DNA of 64,000 nt from Tissierella sp. P1 (GTDB lineage Bacteria > Bacillota > Clostridia > Tissierellales > Tissierellaceae), in the NCBI RefSeq assembly GCF_002266425.1, contig NZ_NPMN01000004.1, positions 62,001 to 126,000 of the forward strand, read 5' to 3'. This document shows positions 19,398 through 28,472 of this stretch, in pieces. Numbering within the stretch: the first letter of the stretch is position 1; each line of letters starts with the position of its first letter. Both the position numbers and the translations under genes were made by a program. The notes under the pieces are model-generated. The model made no database searches. It was not told the DNA's origin and saw nothing but the letters and a program-made list of their open reading frames with translations.

Positions 19398-19413
19398 TGA
19401 TAAATAATTATCA
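19398..19413. promoter_or_regulatory. 16-bp palindrome in the long leader of the DUF5058 operon (candidate operator)
   Basis: TGATAAATAATTATCA is a near-perfect palindrome (6-bp arms around ATAA) in the otherwise featureless 440-base gap (19270-19709) between the regulator and the DUF5058 gene. It is a plausible binding site for the adjacent winged-helix regulator. In such AT-rich DNA a chance palindrome is possible. No convincing promoter boxes or riboswitch were seen in this gap. Confidence 0.35.
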
Positions 19414-19709
19414 CTTGGTTTTTCATTAGTAGCTTATATTTTATAGAATACTCCTATGAAAAAACATTTTCATTTTCCAAACTAAAGAGTTGTTAAATAT
19501 TATAAAAGGAAGTGATAAGAAACATAATATATTAAATGAAGATTTAATTGATTAACCAATTTTGCTAACAATGAATACAGAAATTTTATAAAATTGATAC
19601 TGAATTATAGTAGTTTGGAATATTTAAATGTGTCAAAGAGTATTTCTAAAAATTAAGATATGATTTAAATTAAGTAATTCTACAATTAATGAAAAGGTGG
19701 AGGTAAAAG

Positions 19710-20420
19710 ATGGGACAAACAAATCATTTATTTTATGCAAATCACCCTATTATGTGGATTGTATCAATAATTGGTATATCCATTATATTAATCCAATCTG
19801 TATTAATAACTAGAAAATCAATTAAAGCTGGTTTAGATATGGGAATGGATCATTCTAGGATAAAAAAAGGTATTAAAACAAGTGCTATTGGCAGTGTAGG
19901 TCCAGCACTAGGAGTTGTGGGAAGTCTATTAGCCTTATTAGTTACTATGGGATCCCCTGTATCTGCATTTAGATTAAGTATAATTGGTGGATCTAACTTT
20001 GAGGCAATGGCAGCTAATTTTGGGGCTCAAGCCTTAGGATCAGAACTTTCTACTAATATGACTCCTGTTGTATTTACAAATGCTTTATGGACAATGGCAT
20101 TAGGATCAATTGGATGGATAATATTTGTATATTTATTTGCACATAGAATGGATAAGGTAAATAACCTGTTAACTAGCGGAAGAAAGGCATTATTGCCAGC
20201 AGTGAGTGTAGGTGCTATGCTTGGATCTTTTGCCTATTTTAATGTGGGTAATTATTTAAAAGTTAAGACAAATCCAGATATAACGGTTTCAGCAATTTCA
20301 GGTCTAATTATTATGATTATTTGTTTGAAGTTAGGAGAAAAGAAATTCACTTGGTTAAAAGAATGGGCTCTAACAATTGCAATGTTTGGAGGAGCAATTA
20401 TTGGAACTTTAACATTTTAG
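19710..20420 (+). CDS. DUF5058 family membrane protein, putative transporter subunit
   Basis: This 236-residue protein has about six hydrophobic segments. It matches the uncharacterised DUF5058 family by length, by the N-terminal ANHPIMWIVSIIGISII region and by the conserved GSVGPALGVVGSLLALLVTM motif. It starts behind AAGGTGGAGG. Twenty bases after its stop comes a second polytopic protein of similar size, then two M20-family peptidases. The arrangement suggests a two-component permease importing a small peptide or N-acyl amino acid that the peptidases hydrolyse. The substrate is unknown and the family has no assigned function that I can name. Confidence 0.72.
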   Translation: MGQTNHLFYANHPIMWIVSIIGISIILIQSVLITRKSIKAGLDMGMDHSRIKKGIKTSAIGSVGPALGVVGSLLALLVTMGSPVSAFRLSIIGGSNFEAMAANFGAQALGSELSTNMTPVVFTNALWTMALGSIGWIIFVYLFAHRMDKVNNLLTSGRKALLPAVSVGAMLGSFAYFNVGNYLKVKTNPDITVSAISGLIIMIICLKLGEKKFTWLKEWALTIAMFGGAIIGTLTF

Positions 20421-20440
20421 AGTATAGGAGGACTATATAG

Positions 20441-21109
20441 ATGAACATTTATGATGAATATATTAAAGATATTACAAAGATTGGTAGATTTACTATGCTT
20501 CTTGGGCTTGTTGTAAGTTTCCTTCCTCCAGCAGTTATGACTTGGGGATTTGGATTTAATCCTGGACTTGGAGCAATTATAGCTGGAGCAATTTCTCAGA
20601 TATCGGTTTCGGGAGCTTTTTATTTTAGTGAACCTATTAGTTATTTTCCCATTGTAGGTAGAGCTGGATTATATATGGGATTTCTATCAGGGAATTTGGT
20701 AAACATGAGAATACCAGCAGCAGTATCAGCTTTAGAAGGATCAGGTTATAAATCTGGTACTGATGAAGGAGCAATTATGGGAACTATAGGAATCGGAGTT
20801 TCTATATGGGTTGGAATTGTATTTTTATTATTAGCTGTATTTGCTGGGCAAACTGTTTTATCTGCATTGCCTGAATCCTTTATGAAAATGTTATCGCTAA
20901 TTATTCCTGCATTATTTGGTGGAGTTTTTGCTCAATTTGCAATAAAGTCACCAAAAACTGGTGCGTTTGCTCTTGCAATTGCTTTCATAATGACAAAAAT
21001 TGTAGCTTTTATTCCAGGTCAGCCATCATTTATAGTTACTTTAGTAGCAGTATTTTCAACAATTGCGTTTGCTAAAAATCAATTAAGTAAGCAAATAGAT
21101 AATAAATAA
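20441..21109 (+). CDS. Polytopic membrane protein, partner of the DUF5058 protein
   Basis: This 222-residue protein has about six hydrophobic segments. I do not recognise a named family. Motifs visible are SFLPPAVMTWGFGFNPGLGA, GAISQISVSGAFYFSEPISY and MRIPAAVSALEG. It follows the DUF5058 gene by 20 bases with an AGGAGG Shine-Dalgarno and precedes the PepT-like gene by 44 bases. Both membrane proteins have a Gly/Pro-rich re-entrant-looking segment, as found in secondary transporters. Co-occurrence points to one transport complex. Function is inferred from context only. Confidence 0.6.
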   Translation: MNIYDEYIKDITKIGRFTMLLGLVVSFLPPAVMTWGFGFNPGLGAIIAGAISQISVSGAFYFSEPISYFPIVGRAGLYMGFLSGNLVNMRIPAAVSALEGSGYKSGTDEGAIMGTIGIGVSIWVGIVFLLLAVFAGQTVLSALPESFMKMLSLIIPALFGGVFAQFAIKSPKTGAFALAIAFIMTKIVAFIPGQPSFIVTLVAVFSTIAFAKNQLSKQIDNK

Positions 21110-21153
21110 ATCTAAGTAAGTTACTAATAAATAAATATTAGGAGGTCATAGTC

Positions 21154-22281
21154 TTGAATAAAGAAAGATTATTAAACAACCTAGTTGAGATGTTAAAGAT
21201 TCATTCACCTTCAAAAAAAGAAGGAAAGTATGCAAGCTATCTTGTTGAACTGCTAGAGGGAATGGGGGCATCAATATACTTGGATGAAGGATATTTACAA
21301 TATGGTGGAGACTCACCTTCAATCATAGCTAAGTTTTCTGGTGACATAGAAGGTGATGGAATTACACTTGCTGCCCATATGGATGTAATAGAACCTAATT
21401 TAGATGTAGAGCCAATAATAGAAGATAATATTATTAGAACTAATGGAACTACTACATTAGGTGGAGATGATAAAGGCGGAATAGCGAGCATTATAGAAGT
21501 TTTAAGGACTATTAAAGAAGAGAAGATATCACACAAAGACATTTATGTTGTTTTAACACCTTGTGAAGAAGTAGGTATGCTTGGTGCAAAACATTTTAAT
21601 TGGGAAAAAGTTCCTAAAGACATGATGCCTTCAAAAAATATGGTAGTTGTAGATAATGCTGGAGCTGCTGGAATTATTGCACATTCTGCTCCAAGTAAGT
21701 ATGATATTGAAATTAATTTTCAAGGTAGAAAGGCCCATGCCGGAATAGAGCCTGAAAAGGGTATAAATGCTATTAGCCTTGCGTCTTATGCTTTATCTCG
21801 TATGGATATAGGCAGAATAGATGATTTGACTACATCAAATATTTCCACAATAAGCTCTGAATTCCCTTCAAATGTAGTTCCGGATATGTGTAGAGTTACT
21901 GGGGAGGTAAGAAGTCATTCAGAAGAAAGAATTCTAGAAATTATTGAATCCTATAAAAAGATATGTGAAGATGCAGTCGAAAAATTAGGCGGAATATATA
22001 AATTTGACTATAAATGTGATTATCCGGTATTGAAACCAAAGGATGATTTGAGTTTTGCCAAAGAATTCTCTAAAATATATGAAGAAATTAATGTCCCTGC
22101 TGAACTTAAGGTGATTGGAGGAGGATCAGATAGCAATATATTTGCTAAACAAGGATTTAATTCAATTATTATTGGAGTTGGAATGTATAAGGTGCATACT
22201 GTTGATGAGTATTTAGAGATTGATGAGCTATTTAAAACAACAGAGGCGATTATTAGATATATAAAAAAGGATGAACAGTAA
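21154..22281 (+). CDS. PepT-like M20 family metallopeptidase
   Basis: This 375-residue cytosolic dinuclear-zinc peptidase starts at a TTG behind TAGGAGGTC. Metal and catalytic motifs in order are LAAHMDVI (His, catalytic Asp), TTLGGDDKGG (bridging Asp), TPCEEVGMLGAKHF (catalytic Glu-Glu), DNAG (Asp) and, near the C-terminus, KVHTVDEYLEI (His). The lid domain, with GRKAHAGIEPEKGINAI, is the M20 dimerisation domain. The set resembles tripeptide aminopeptidase T and PepT-like proteins. It probably cleaves peptides brought in by the membrane proteins encoded just upstream. Confidence 0.85.
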   Translation: MNKERLLNNLVEMLKIHSPSKKEGKYASYLVELLEGMGASIYLDEGYLQYGGDSPSIIAKFSGDIEGDGITLAAHMDVIEPNLDVEPIIEDNIIRTNGTTTLGGDDKGGIASIIEVLRTIKEEKISHKDIYVVLTPCEEVGMLGAKHFNWEKVPKDMMPSKNMVVVDNAGAAGIIAHSAPSKYDIEINFQGRKAHAGIEPEKGINAISLASYALSRMDIGRIDDLTTSNISTISSEFPSNVVPDMCRVTGEVRSHSEERILEIIESYKKICEDAVEKLGGIYKFDYKCDYPVLKPKDDLSFAKEFSKIYEEINVPAELKVIGGGSDSNIFAKQGFNSIIIGVGMYKVHTVDEYLEIDELFKTTEAIIRYIKKDEQ

Positions 22282-22282
22282 A

Positions 22283-23623
22283 ATGGGCATTGAAAAAGAA
22301 AAAATGAAATCTAAAGTAATTTCTGCGATTGAGGAAAATCGAAACTTGATTTTCGATATAGGTAGAAAGATTTATCAAAATCCAGAACTTGGCTATAAGG
22401 AATTTGAAACTACAAAACTTGTTAAAGAATTTTTCAAGAATGAATTAAATCTTAATGTAGTTGATAATATTGCCTATACCGGTTGCAAAGCTCAAATAAA
22501 TGAAGATAAATCTGGCCCAAAGATTGCAGTTTTAGGTGAACTAGATGGTATAGTTTGTAATGGTCATCAAGATGCTTTAGATTCAGGAGCTTCACACACT
22601 TGCGGACATAACATACAGATTGCAGGAATGTTGGCTGTGGCAATTGGACTTATAAAGTCAGATGTATATAAGGAATTAGATGGCAAAATTGATTTTATTG
22701 CAACACCTGCAGAAGAATTTGTAGAACTGGATTACAGAAATAAACTTAAGGAAAAAGGAATTATCAAATATTTTGGGGGAAAACAAGAATTAATAAGAAA
22801 TGGCACCTTTGATGATGTTGATATTTCCATTATGTTTCATATTCTAGATACAGGAGATAAAAAGGTATTGGTTGGTCCAGTAAGTAACGGATTTATTGGA
22901 AAGGATGTTAGGTTTATTGGTAGAGAGGCTCATGCAGGTAATGCTCAGCACAAAGGAGTAAATGCACTGAATGCAGCATTATTAGCCATGAATAATATTA
23001 ATGCTCAAAAAGAGACATTCCTAGATAGTGATAAAGTAAGGATTCATCCAATCATAACAAAGGGTGGAGACATTGTAAATGTAGTACCAGCAGATGTGCG
23101 AATGGAATCATATACAAGAGCGAGAACCGTACAAGCAATGATAGATGCCAATGAAAAGGTTAATAGGTCATTGATTGCTGGAGCCATGGCTGTAGGTGCA
23201 AATATTGAAATCAAGGAATTACCAGGATATTTGCCAATGCTAAAACATCAAAATATGGAAGTGATATTATTTAAGAATCTGTTAAGTCTTGGAATTCCCC
23301 AAGATGATATAATACAAGGAGGAGATTTTACAGGCTCCTTTGATTTAGGTGATGTATCCCATATTATGCCGACTTTACATCCTATGTTCGGTGGCATAAG
23401 GGGAGAACTTCATTCAAAAGAATATTGTATAGTTGATGAGGAGTACCTCTATCTGGAGCCAGCTAAGGCATTAGCTTTAACCATAATAGATTTGCTCTTT
23501 GATAATGCAAAAGAAGCTAAGAATATCCTTAAAGATTTTGTTCCCGCTATGACAAAAGAAGAATACCTTAGTTTTATGGATTCAAATGATAAGATCATAA
23601 AAAAGGAGTTTTTAGATAAATAG
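22283..23623 (+). CDS. M20D family amidohydrolase (AbgB/aminoacylase-like)
   Basis: This 446-residue protein shows GELDGIVC, ASHTCGHN (metal-binding Cys/His), TPAEEFVELDYR, FIGREAHAGNAQHKGVNAL and a C-terminal FGGIRGELHSKEY histidine. These are the motifs of M20D hydrolases such as aminobenzoyl-glutamate hydrolase subunit B and N-acyl amino acid hydrolases. The start at 22283, two bases after the PepT-like stop, is favoured by AAGGATG about 10 bases before it; an ATG at 22271 within the previous gene is also in frame. It is the last gene of the cluster. Only a weak AAGGA/TCCTT hairpin follows. Confidence 0.8.
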   Translation: MGIEKEKMKSKVISAIEENRNLIFDIGRKIYQNPELGYKEFETTKLVKEFFKNELNLNVVDNIAYTGCKAQINEDKSGPKIAVLGELDGIVCNGHQDALDSGASHTCGHNIQIAGMLAVAIGLIKSDVYKELDGKIDFIATPAEEFVELDYRNKLKEKGIIKYFGGKQELIRNGTFDDVDISIMFHILDTGDKKVLVGPVSNGFIGKDVRFIGREAHAGNAQHKGVNALNAALLAMNNINAQKETFLDSDKVRIHPIITKGGDIVNVVPADVRMESYTRARTVQAMIDANEKVNRSLIAGAMAVGANIEIKELPGYLPMLKHQNMEVILFKNLLSLGIPQDDIIQGGDFTGSFDLGDVSHIMPTLHPMFGGIRGELHSKEYCIVDEEYLYLEPAKALALTIIDLLFDNAKEAKNILKDFVPAMTKEEYLSFMDSNDKIIKKEFLDK

Positions 23624-23742
23624 ATTTACATTTTAAAAGGAGTTTTCCTTATTATTACACTCATTTCCTTCTCATTTGGAACCTATCGTTTTTATTTGAA
23701 TATAATATATTGAGTTATAATTCAAATAAGGGAGGTTAAACC

Positions 23743-24324
23743 ATGGAGATTAATCAAATAACATGCCCTATAGGATCAACACCATATATTATAAAAGCAG
23801 GAGATACATTCTTCCAAATAGCTAGAACCTTTGGAATATCTCTTAATGCTTTAATAGCAGCTAACCCTGGGGTGGATCCAAATAGATTGTTTATTGGTCA
23901 AGTAATTTGTGTACCAACAGCTGCTCCACCGCCACCTATATCTAGCTGTCCTACTTTAAGTATTGGCAGTAGAGGAGCTTCTGTAGCACAACTTCAAGAA
24001 CTTCTAAGGAACGCAGGATTTAATCCAGGAGCTATAGATGGTATTTTCGGCACTGGAACACAGGCAGCCGTTATAGCATTCCAAAGAAGTAGAAATCTTG
24101 TACCTGATGGAATAGTGGGTAGAATGACATGGACTGCACTTGGTGTAAATTGTGCTCCGACTACAACCTGTCCTCCAGGAACATTTGCCTATACAGTTAG
24201 AGCTGGAGATACTTTCTTTACTCTTGCACAAAGATTTAACACTACAGTAGATGCTATTCAACGTGCTAATCCAACTGTGAATCCAAATAGCCTACAAATA
24301 GGTCAGGTAATTTGCATACCTTAA
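23743..24324 (+). CDS. LysM - peptidoglycan-binding - LysM protein, probably spore- or wall-associated
   Basis: This 193-residue protein has three domains: LysM 1 (about 13-58, YIIKAGDTFFQIARTFGISL), a PG_binding_1 helical domain (about 70-132, SRGASVAQLQELLRNAGF...AIDGIFGTGTQAAVIAFQ) and LysM 2 (about 148-193, YTVRAGDTFFTLAQRFNTTV). There is no signal peptide, as in several spore-coat LysM proteins of Clostridia that are made in the mother cell. No catalytic domain is present. It stands alone, with a GGGAGG Shine-Dalgarno before it and a strong terminator after it. Confidence 0.88.
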   Translation: MEINQITCPIGSTPYIIKAGDTFFQIARTFGISLNALIAANPGVDPNRLFIGQVICVPTAAPPPPISSCPTLSIGSRGASVAQLQELLRNAGFNPGAIDGIFGTGTQAAVIAFQRSRNLVPDGIVGRMTWTALGVNCAPTTTCPPGTFAYTVRAGDTFFTLAQRFNTTVDAIQRANPTVNPNSLQIGQVICIP

Positions 24325-24360
24325 TCTAAAATCTAAAAATTAATTAGATGATATAAGCTA

Positions 24361-24410
24361 GGGATATTCTCAAAACTGATGTTGAGAATATCCCTTTGTC
24401 TGTTTTATTC
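24361..24410 (+). terminator. Strong rho-independent terminator after the LysM gene
   Basis: GGGATATTCTCAA (24361-24373) pairs perfectly with TTGAGAATATCCC (24382-24394) across an 8-base loop, followed by TTTGTCTGTTTT. Confidence 0.92.
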
Positions 24411-24434
24411 ACCTTTTTGTAACCATCTAAATAA

Positions 24435-24463
24435 TTGACATATTTTTTTATATAAGATAAACT
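24435..24463 (+). promoter_or_regulatory. Probable pyrG promoter
   Basis: A consensus -35 TTGACA (24435-24440) is followed after 17 bases by TAAACT (24458-24463), a moderate -10. pyrG starts about 50 bases downstream behind GAGGAGG. No pyrG-type attenuator hairpin with C-rich start was recognised. Confidence 0.55.
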
Positions 24464-24513
24464 AATAGGATAGAATATAATTGAAAGAGTTATTTTGAGG
24501 AGGTTTTGTTAAA

Positions 24514-26108
24514 GTGTCCACTAAGTATATATTCGTTACAGGTGGAGTAGTTTCATCCTTAGGTAAAGGTATTACAGCTGCTAGTTTAGGGCAGCTTTTA
24601 AAGAGCAGAGGACTTAAGGTTACTATTCAAAAATTTGATCCATATATAAATGTTGATCCAGGGACTATGAGCCTTATCAACATGGCGAAGTGTTTGTTAC
24701 CGACGATGGTGCAGAAACAGATTTAGATTTAGGTCATTATGAGAGATTTATTGATGTAAATTTGAGTAAATATAGTTCGGTAACTTCTGGTAAGATCTAT
24801 TGGTCTGTACTTAACAAAGAGAGAAAGGGGGAATACAACGGTAGAACTGTTCAGGTAATTCCTCATATTACAAATGAAATCAAAGAAAGAATTATAAGAG
24901 CATCTAAGGAAAGAGATGTAGATATTGTAATTACTGAGATAGGTGGAACTGTAGGAGATATAGAATCCTTACCTTTTTTGGAAGCTATTAGACAAATAAA
25001 ATATGATGTAGGCAAAGAAAATGTAATGTATATCCATGTAACTCTAGTACCGTTTTTATCTAAGGCAGGAGAGTTAAAGACTAAGCCTACACAACATAGC
25101 GTGAAGGAGCTTAGAGGCCTTGGTATTCAGCCTGATGTACTTATTTGTAGGACAGAGGTTCCTCTAGCTAGGGATTTGAGAGAGAAAATTGCTTTATTCT
25201 GTGACTTAGCTCCATCAGAAGTCATCGAAAATAGCGATGCTTCTACTATATATGAGATTCCTCTAATGTTAGAGAGAGAAGGTCTTCCGCAATTAGTCAT
25301 AGATCATCTTAATTTAAAATGCGGAGAACTAGATTTATCTGAGTGGAATGAAATCGTTGATAGAGTAAATAATCCACAAGGTAAGGTGAAAATTGCTTTA
25401 GTAGGTAAATATGTTGAATTAAAAGATGCTTATATTTCTGTATCCGAGTCCTTAAATCATGGTGCCATAGCAAATAATGTGGAAGTTGAGATTAAGTGGA
25501 TACATGCTGAGGAAATAAACAATGATAATTGTAATGAGTTATTGTCTGATGTAGATGGAATTTTAGTTCCAGGTGGATTTGGTGATAGGGGAGTAGAAGG
25601 TAAGATATCAGCTATTAAATATGCAAGAGAAAATAAGATTCCTTATTTAGGCATATGTTTAGGTATGCAGTTAGCTGTTATAGAATTTGCTAGAAATGTA
25701 GCAAGTCTCAAAGGAGCTCACAGCTCTGAACTTAATTCAAGCACCGATTATCCAGTAATAGATTTGATGCCAGAGCAAAAGGATATAGATACTCTTGGCG
25801 GAACCATGAGATTAGGTTTATATCCATGTAAGATTAAAGAGGACACTAAGGCTTTTGAAATATATAATGATGAAATTATATATGAAAGACATAGGCATAG
25901 ATATGAGTTTAATAATGAATATAGGGATAAGCTAGAGGAAGAAGGACTTGTTATAGCTGGAGTATCTCCTGATGAAAGATTAGTTGAGATGATTGAATTA
26001 AAAGATCATCCTTGGTTTGTAGCAGTTCAATATCATCCAGAATTTAAGTCTAGACCAACGAAAGCTCATCCATTGTTTAGAGAATTTATTAAAGCAGCGA
26101 TAAAATAA
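24514..26108 (+). CDS. pyrG: CTP synthase, frameshifted in this sequence
   Basis: CTP synthase converts UTP to CTP with glutamine nitrogen. The GTG-started first frame (24514-24726) holds the synthetase P-loop [17 protein letters not shown] and [14 protein letters not shown]. It then runs out of frame, and the second frame (readable from about 24675 to 26108) continues with [23 protein letters not shown], the glutaminase nucleophile in [13 protein letters not shown] and AVQYHPEF. One missing C at 24672-24673 (AGC CCT TAT CAA) explains the break. Restoring it gives 531 residues, the normal length. pyrG is usually single-copy and essential, so a sequencing deletion is far likelier than a real mutation. 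Confidence 0.92.
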
Positions 26109-26352
26109 TGCACAATTCAAAATGAAAACAAATGCACAATTCACAATGCACTAGGTGAACAAACCCTAAAGGACTACCGAATTATACCCTGCGGGGCAAA
26201 TATCAGTAGCTAAGCGATGTACACAAAATTGAAAATCACAATTTTGGTACCCTGCTTAAATGCACAATTAAAAAAGCGACCACAGGTCGGACAAAAGACC
26301 CAATAGCTAGACTTAAACAATTGTGAACTGTGAATTGTAAATTGTGAATTGA
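26109..26352. repeat. Dispersed repeat A3, compound, with embedded ~107-bp element C1
   Basis: Left arm 'gcacaattcaaaatg...aatgcacaattcacaatgca' (26109-26150) is followed by element C1 (26151-26257), then 'aaagcgaccacaggtcgg...' (26273-26320), similar to 47613-47660. The right arm 'aattgtgaactgtgaattgtaaattgtgaattga' ends at 26352. It ends directly at the AAAGGGGGG Shine-Dalgarno of the SLH gene. Element C1 is present in inverted orientation at 49457-49563. Confidence 0.8.
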
Positions 26353-26369
26353 TTAAAGGGGGGCTATAT

Positions 26370-28295
26370 GTGAAAATTAGAAAAGGCTGGAAAAAGGGAG
26401 TTACTACAATTTTAGCTTCAGCAATATTAGTATCATCTATCCCAAGCTATGGTGCAGCACCTAGATTTAAAGACGTATCTGCTAGTCATTGGGCTTATAC
26501 TTATATTGAAGAAATGGCAAGCTTAGGATATATAGCTGGAACAGGTGATGGAAAATTTTTGCCTGATGCACCTAAAGGTATATTAAACTTTGATGCAGCT
26601 ATGTCGCTGATGGCAAGATTAACTAATCCTACAACAACAGAGAAAACTAATGCTTCCTATGCTTATAATGCGTTATTGAATGAACTTAAGATAGAAGATT
26701 GGGCTAAGGAAGGACTAGCTATTGCTTTATATAAAAATATAATTACAGAATCACAACTGAGAACTATCTCCAAGAATGGACAAATCAAAAAGCCAATTAG
26801 TAAAATAAATACATGTGAATATTTAGTTAAAGCTATGGGTTTAGAAGATACTGCTAAAAACAAACAAATAGTATCATTGACTTATAAAGATGTAATGAGT
26901 ATGTCTGCTATTCAAACTAAATATGTATCTGTTTTAATAGATGCTGGAGTATTAGATCCTAAGGGACAGGGAGATGGTACATTTGGTCCTAATACTCAAC
27001 TGACAAGAGCTGTAATGGCTAAGATGATGTCCACAGCTTATGATTATATGAAAGGCAATCCTACAACTCCAACAACTCCTACAACTCCCGAAACGCCGAA
27101 GAATGAGACTGAGACATTAAGAACTGTAATGATAAAGATTTCAGATGTAGGAGTATATAAATTCCTAATGGTAGAAGATACTAATGGTGGAGAAGTTGCT
27201 TATCAAGTAATGAATAACACATCTATAACTGTAGATGGAAAGGCAACTACTTATCTTGGATTGGCCGAGGGGCAAGAAGTAGAGTTGAGTATTAAGAAGG
27301 GGACTAAAGAACTTATATCAGTTAAAGCAACATCCCTTGAAGAAGAAATATCAGGTAAGATAAAATATTTAAACTCTACTGCATCTAAAATGACTGTGGA
27401 ATATACAGAGGATAAGAAGACTATATCTAAAGACTTTACTGTAGACAAAGATGCAGATATATATTTAGATGGTAAGTCGGTATATTTGAAGAATTTAAAA
27501 GAAGGAGATTTAGTAGATTTAAAGATTAAAAATGCAGTAATATATGATATTGAAGCTGAGAGTAAGGAAAAGAAGGTAGAAGGTATCATAAAGGAAATAA
27601 CTCCTGTTAAAGATAGTAGAGATAAAGAATATAATATTACTATAGTTGATTCTAAAGATAACACATATAAGTTTTTAATCGATAGTAAAACTTATATAAC
27701 TAGGAACAGTAGAGTGGTAAAGCCAGAGGATTTAAAGTTAAAGGATGAAGCTTATATCATAGCTGAATACGATGTGGTTAAGGATATAGAGGCAAAAGTA
27801 GTTAAGAAGAACATTAAGGGTCAAATTCGAGGACTAAATATTGCATTTAATCAAAATACGGAAGTAACTATTTTAAATCAAGAAACTAAGAAGGAAGAAA
27901 GATACATTTTAGGCAAAGATGTGTATATTAGAGTTGACAGAGTAATTACAAATTCTCGTGACTTGAGTGTAGGCCATTATGTAGAAGTAGTGACAGAAGG
28001 CGATGAAATTGTTGAAATAGAGGCAGATTCTAAGGGCCTAGAAGCAAGTATGTTAGGTAAGATACAATATATTAATTCTAGAACTAGGGAGATAACTCTA
28101 TTAATTGAAAATTTTGATTTAGATAGCTCAAAATATGGTGATGAAATAGCAGTCTATGTTAAATCAGATGTAGTAGTTGCTGATAGAAACCTAAAGTCAA
28201 TATCTTTTTCAGATTTACGAAGAGGAGATAGGATAAATGTAATTGGTAGCTATGATGGTTTTTCATTTATAGCAAATACTATACAATTGAGATAA
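26370..28295 (+). CDS. S-layer homology (SLH) domain surface protein with repeated C-terminal domains
   Basis: This is an exported protein of 641 residues. The GTG start at 26370 is set by AAAGGGGGG seven bases upstream; an ATG two bases earlier is out of frame. A basic signal peptide (KIRKGWKKGVTTILASAILVS, cleaved near SYGA-AP) precedes three SLH domains (about 30-85, 95-155 and 165-225; e.g. RFKDVSASHWAYTYIEEMAS and GDGTFGPNTQLTRAVMAKMM). These bind pyruvylated secondary wall polymer. A Thr-Pro linker (NPTTPTTPTTPETP) leads to about 400 residues of tandem beta-rich repeats of 70-90 residues with a recurring 'GKI..IN.....ITL' and 'DL..GD.V.V' pattern, similar to DUF5666-like folds. Role: wall-anchored surface protein; ligand unknown. 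Confidence 0.85.
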   Translation: MKIRKGWKKGVTTILASAILVSSIPSYGAAPRFKDVSASHWAYTYIEEMASLGYIAGTGDGKFLPDAPKGILNFDAAMSLMARLTNPTTTEKTNASYAYNALLNELKIEDWAKEGLAIALYKNIITESQLRTISKNGQIKKPISKINTCEYLVKAMGLEDTAKNKQIVSLTYKDVMSMSAIQTKYVSVLIDAGVLDPKGQGDGTFGPNTQLTRAVMAKMMSTAYDYMKGNPTTPTTPTTPETPKNETETLRTVMIKISDVGVYKFLMVEDTNGGEVAYQVMNNTSITVDGKATTYLGLAEGQEVELSIKKGTKELISVKATSLEEEISGKIKYLNSTASKMTVEYTEDKKTISKDFTVDKDADIYLDGKSVYLKNLKEGDLVDLKIKNAVIYDIEAESKEKKVEGIIKEITPVKDSRDKEYNITIVDSKDNTYKFLIDSKTYITRNSRVVKPEDLKLKDEAYIIAEYDVVKDIEAKVVKKNIKGQIRGLNIAFNQNTEVTILNQETKKEERYILGKDVYIRVDRVITNSRDLSVGHYVEVVTEGDEIVEIEADSKGLEASMLGKIQYINSRTREITLLIENFDLDSSKYGDEIAVYVKSDVVVADRNLKSISFSDLRRGDRINVIGSYDGFSFIANTIQLR

Positions 28296-28310
28296 TATTA
28301 AACTAATTAA

Positions 28311-28354
28311 AATAGTCCAGCAGGTTGTAGATTCAAACCACTGGACTATTCTTT
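28311..28354 (+). terminator. Hairpin after the SLH gene, probable terminator
   Basis: AATAGTCCAG (28311-28320) pairs perfectly with CTGGACTATT (28341-28350), followed by a short CTTTAT. The T-run is weak. A second, weaker CCTCC/GGAGG hairpin followed by CTTTTTCTT lies at about 28383-28415. Confidence 0.65.
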
Positions 28355-28431
28355 ATAGTGGATAGGAGTTCCAAGGAATCACCTCCTAATGCTTCTCTTG
28401 GAGGCTTTTTCTTATTATATTTAAAAGAAAA

Positions 28432-28460
28432 TGGAAATTTTTCATAATTTGTTATATAAT
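28432..28460 (+). promoter_or_regulatory. Promoter of the FMN-binding lipoprotein gene
   Basis: TGGAAA (28432-28437), a 17-base spacer and a perfect TATAAT (28455-28460). The expected start of transcription falls just before an 18-bp palindrome. Confidence 0.55.
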
Positions 28461-28472
28461 GATATATGTCTG

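Noticed and set aside
26151..26257. Element C1 considered as a riboswitch in front of the SLH gene
   Set aside because: Its inverted copy at 49457-49563 lies in the opposite orientation before rho, and both are nested in repeats, so a dispersed element fits better; no known riboswitch core was recognised.
28321..28350. 'gtagattcaaaccac' considered as the T-arm of a tRNA
   Set aside because: No acceptor stem, anticodon arm or D-arm can be folded around it; it is the loop of a terminator-like hairpin.
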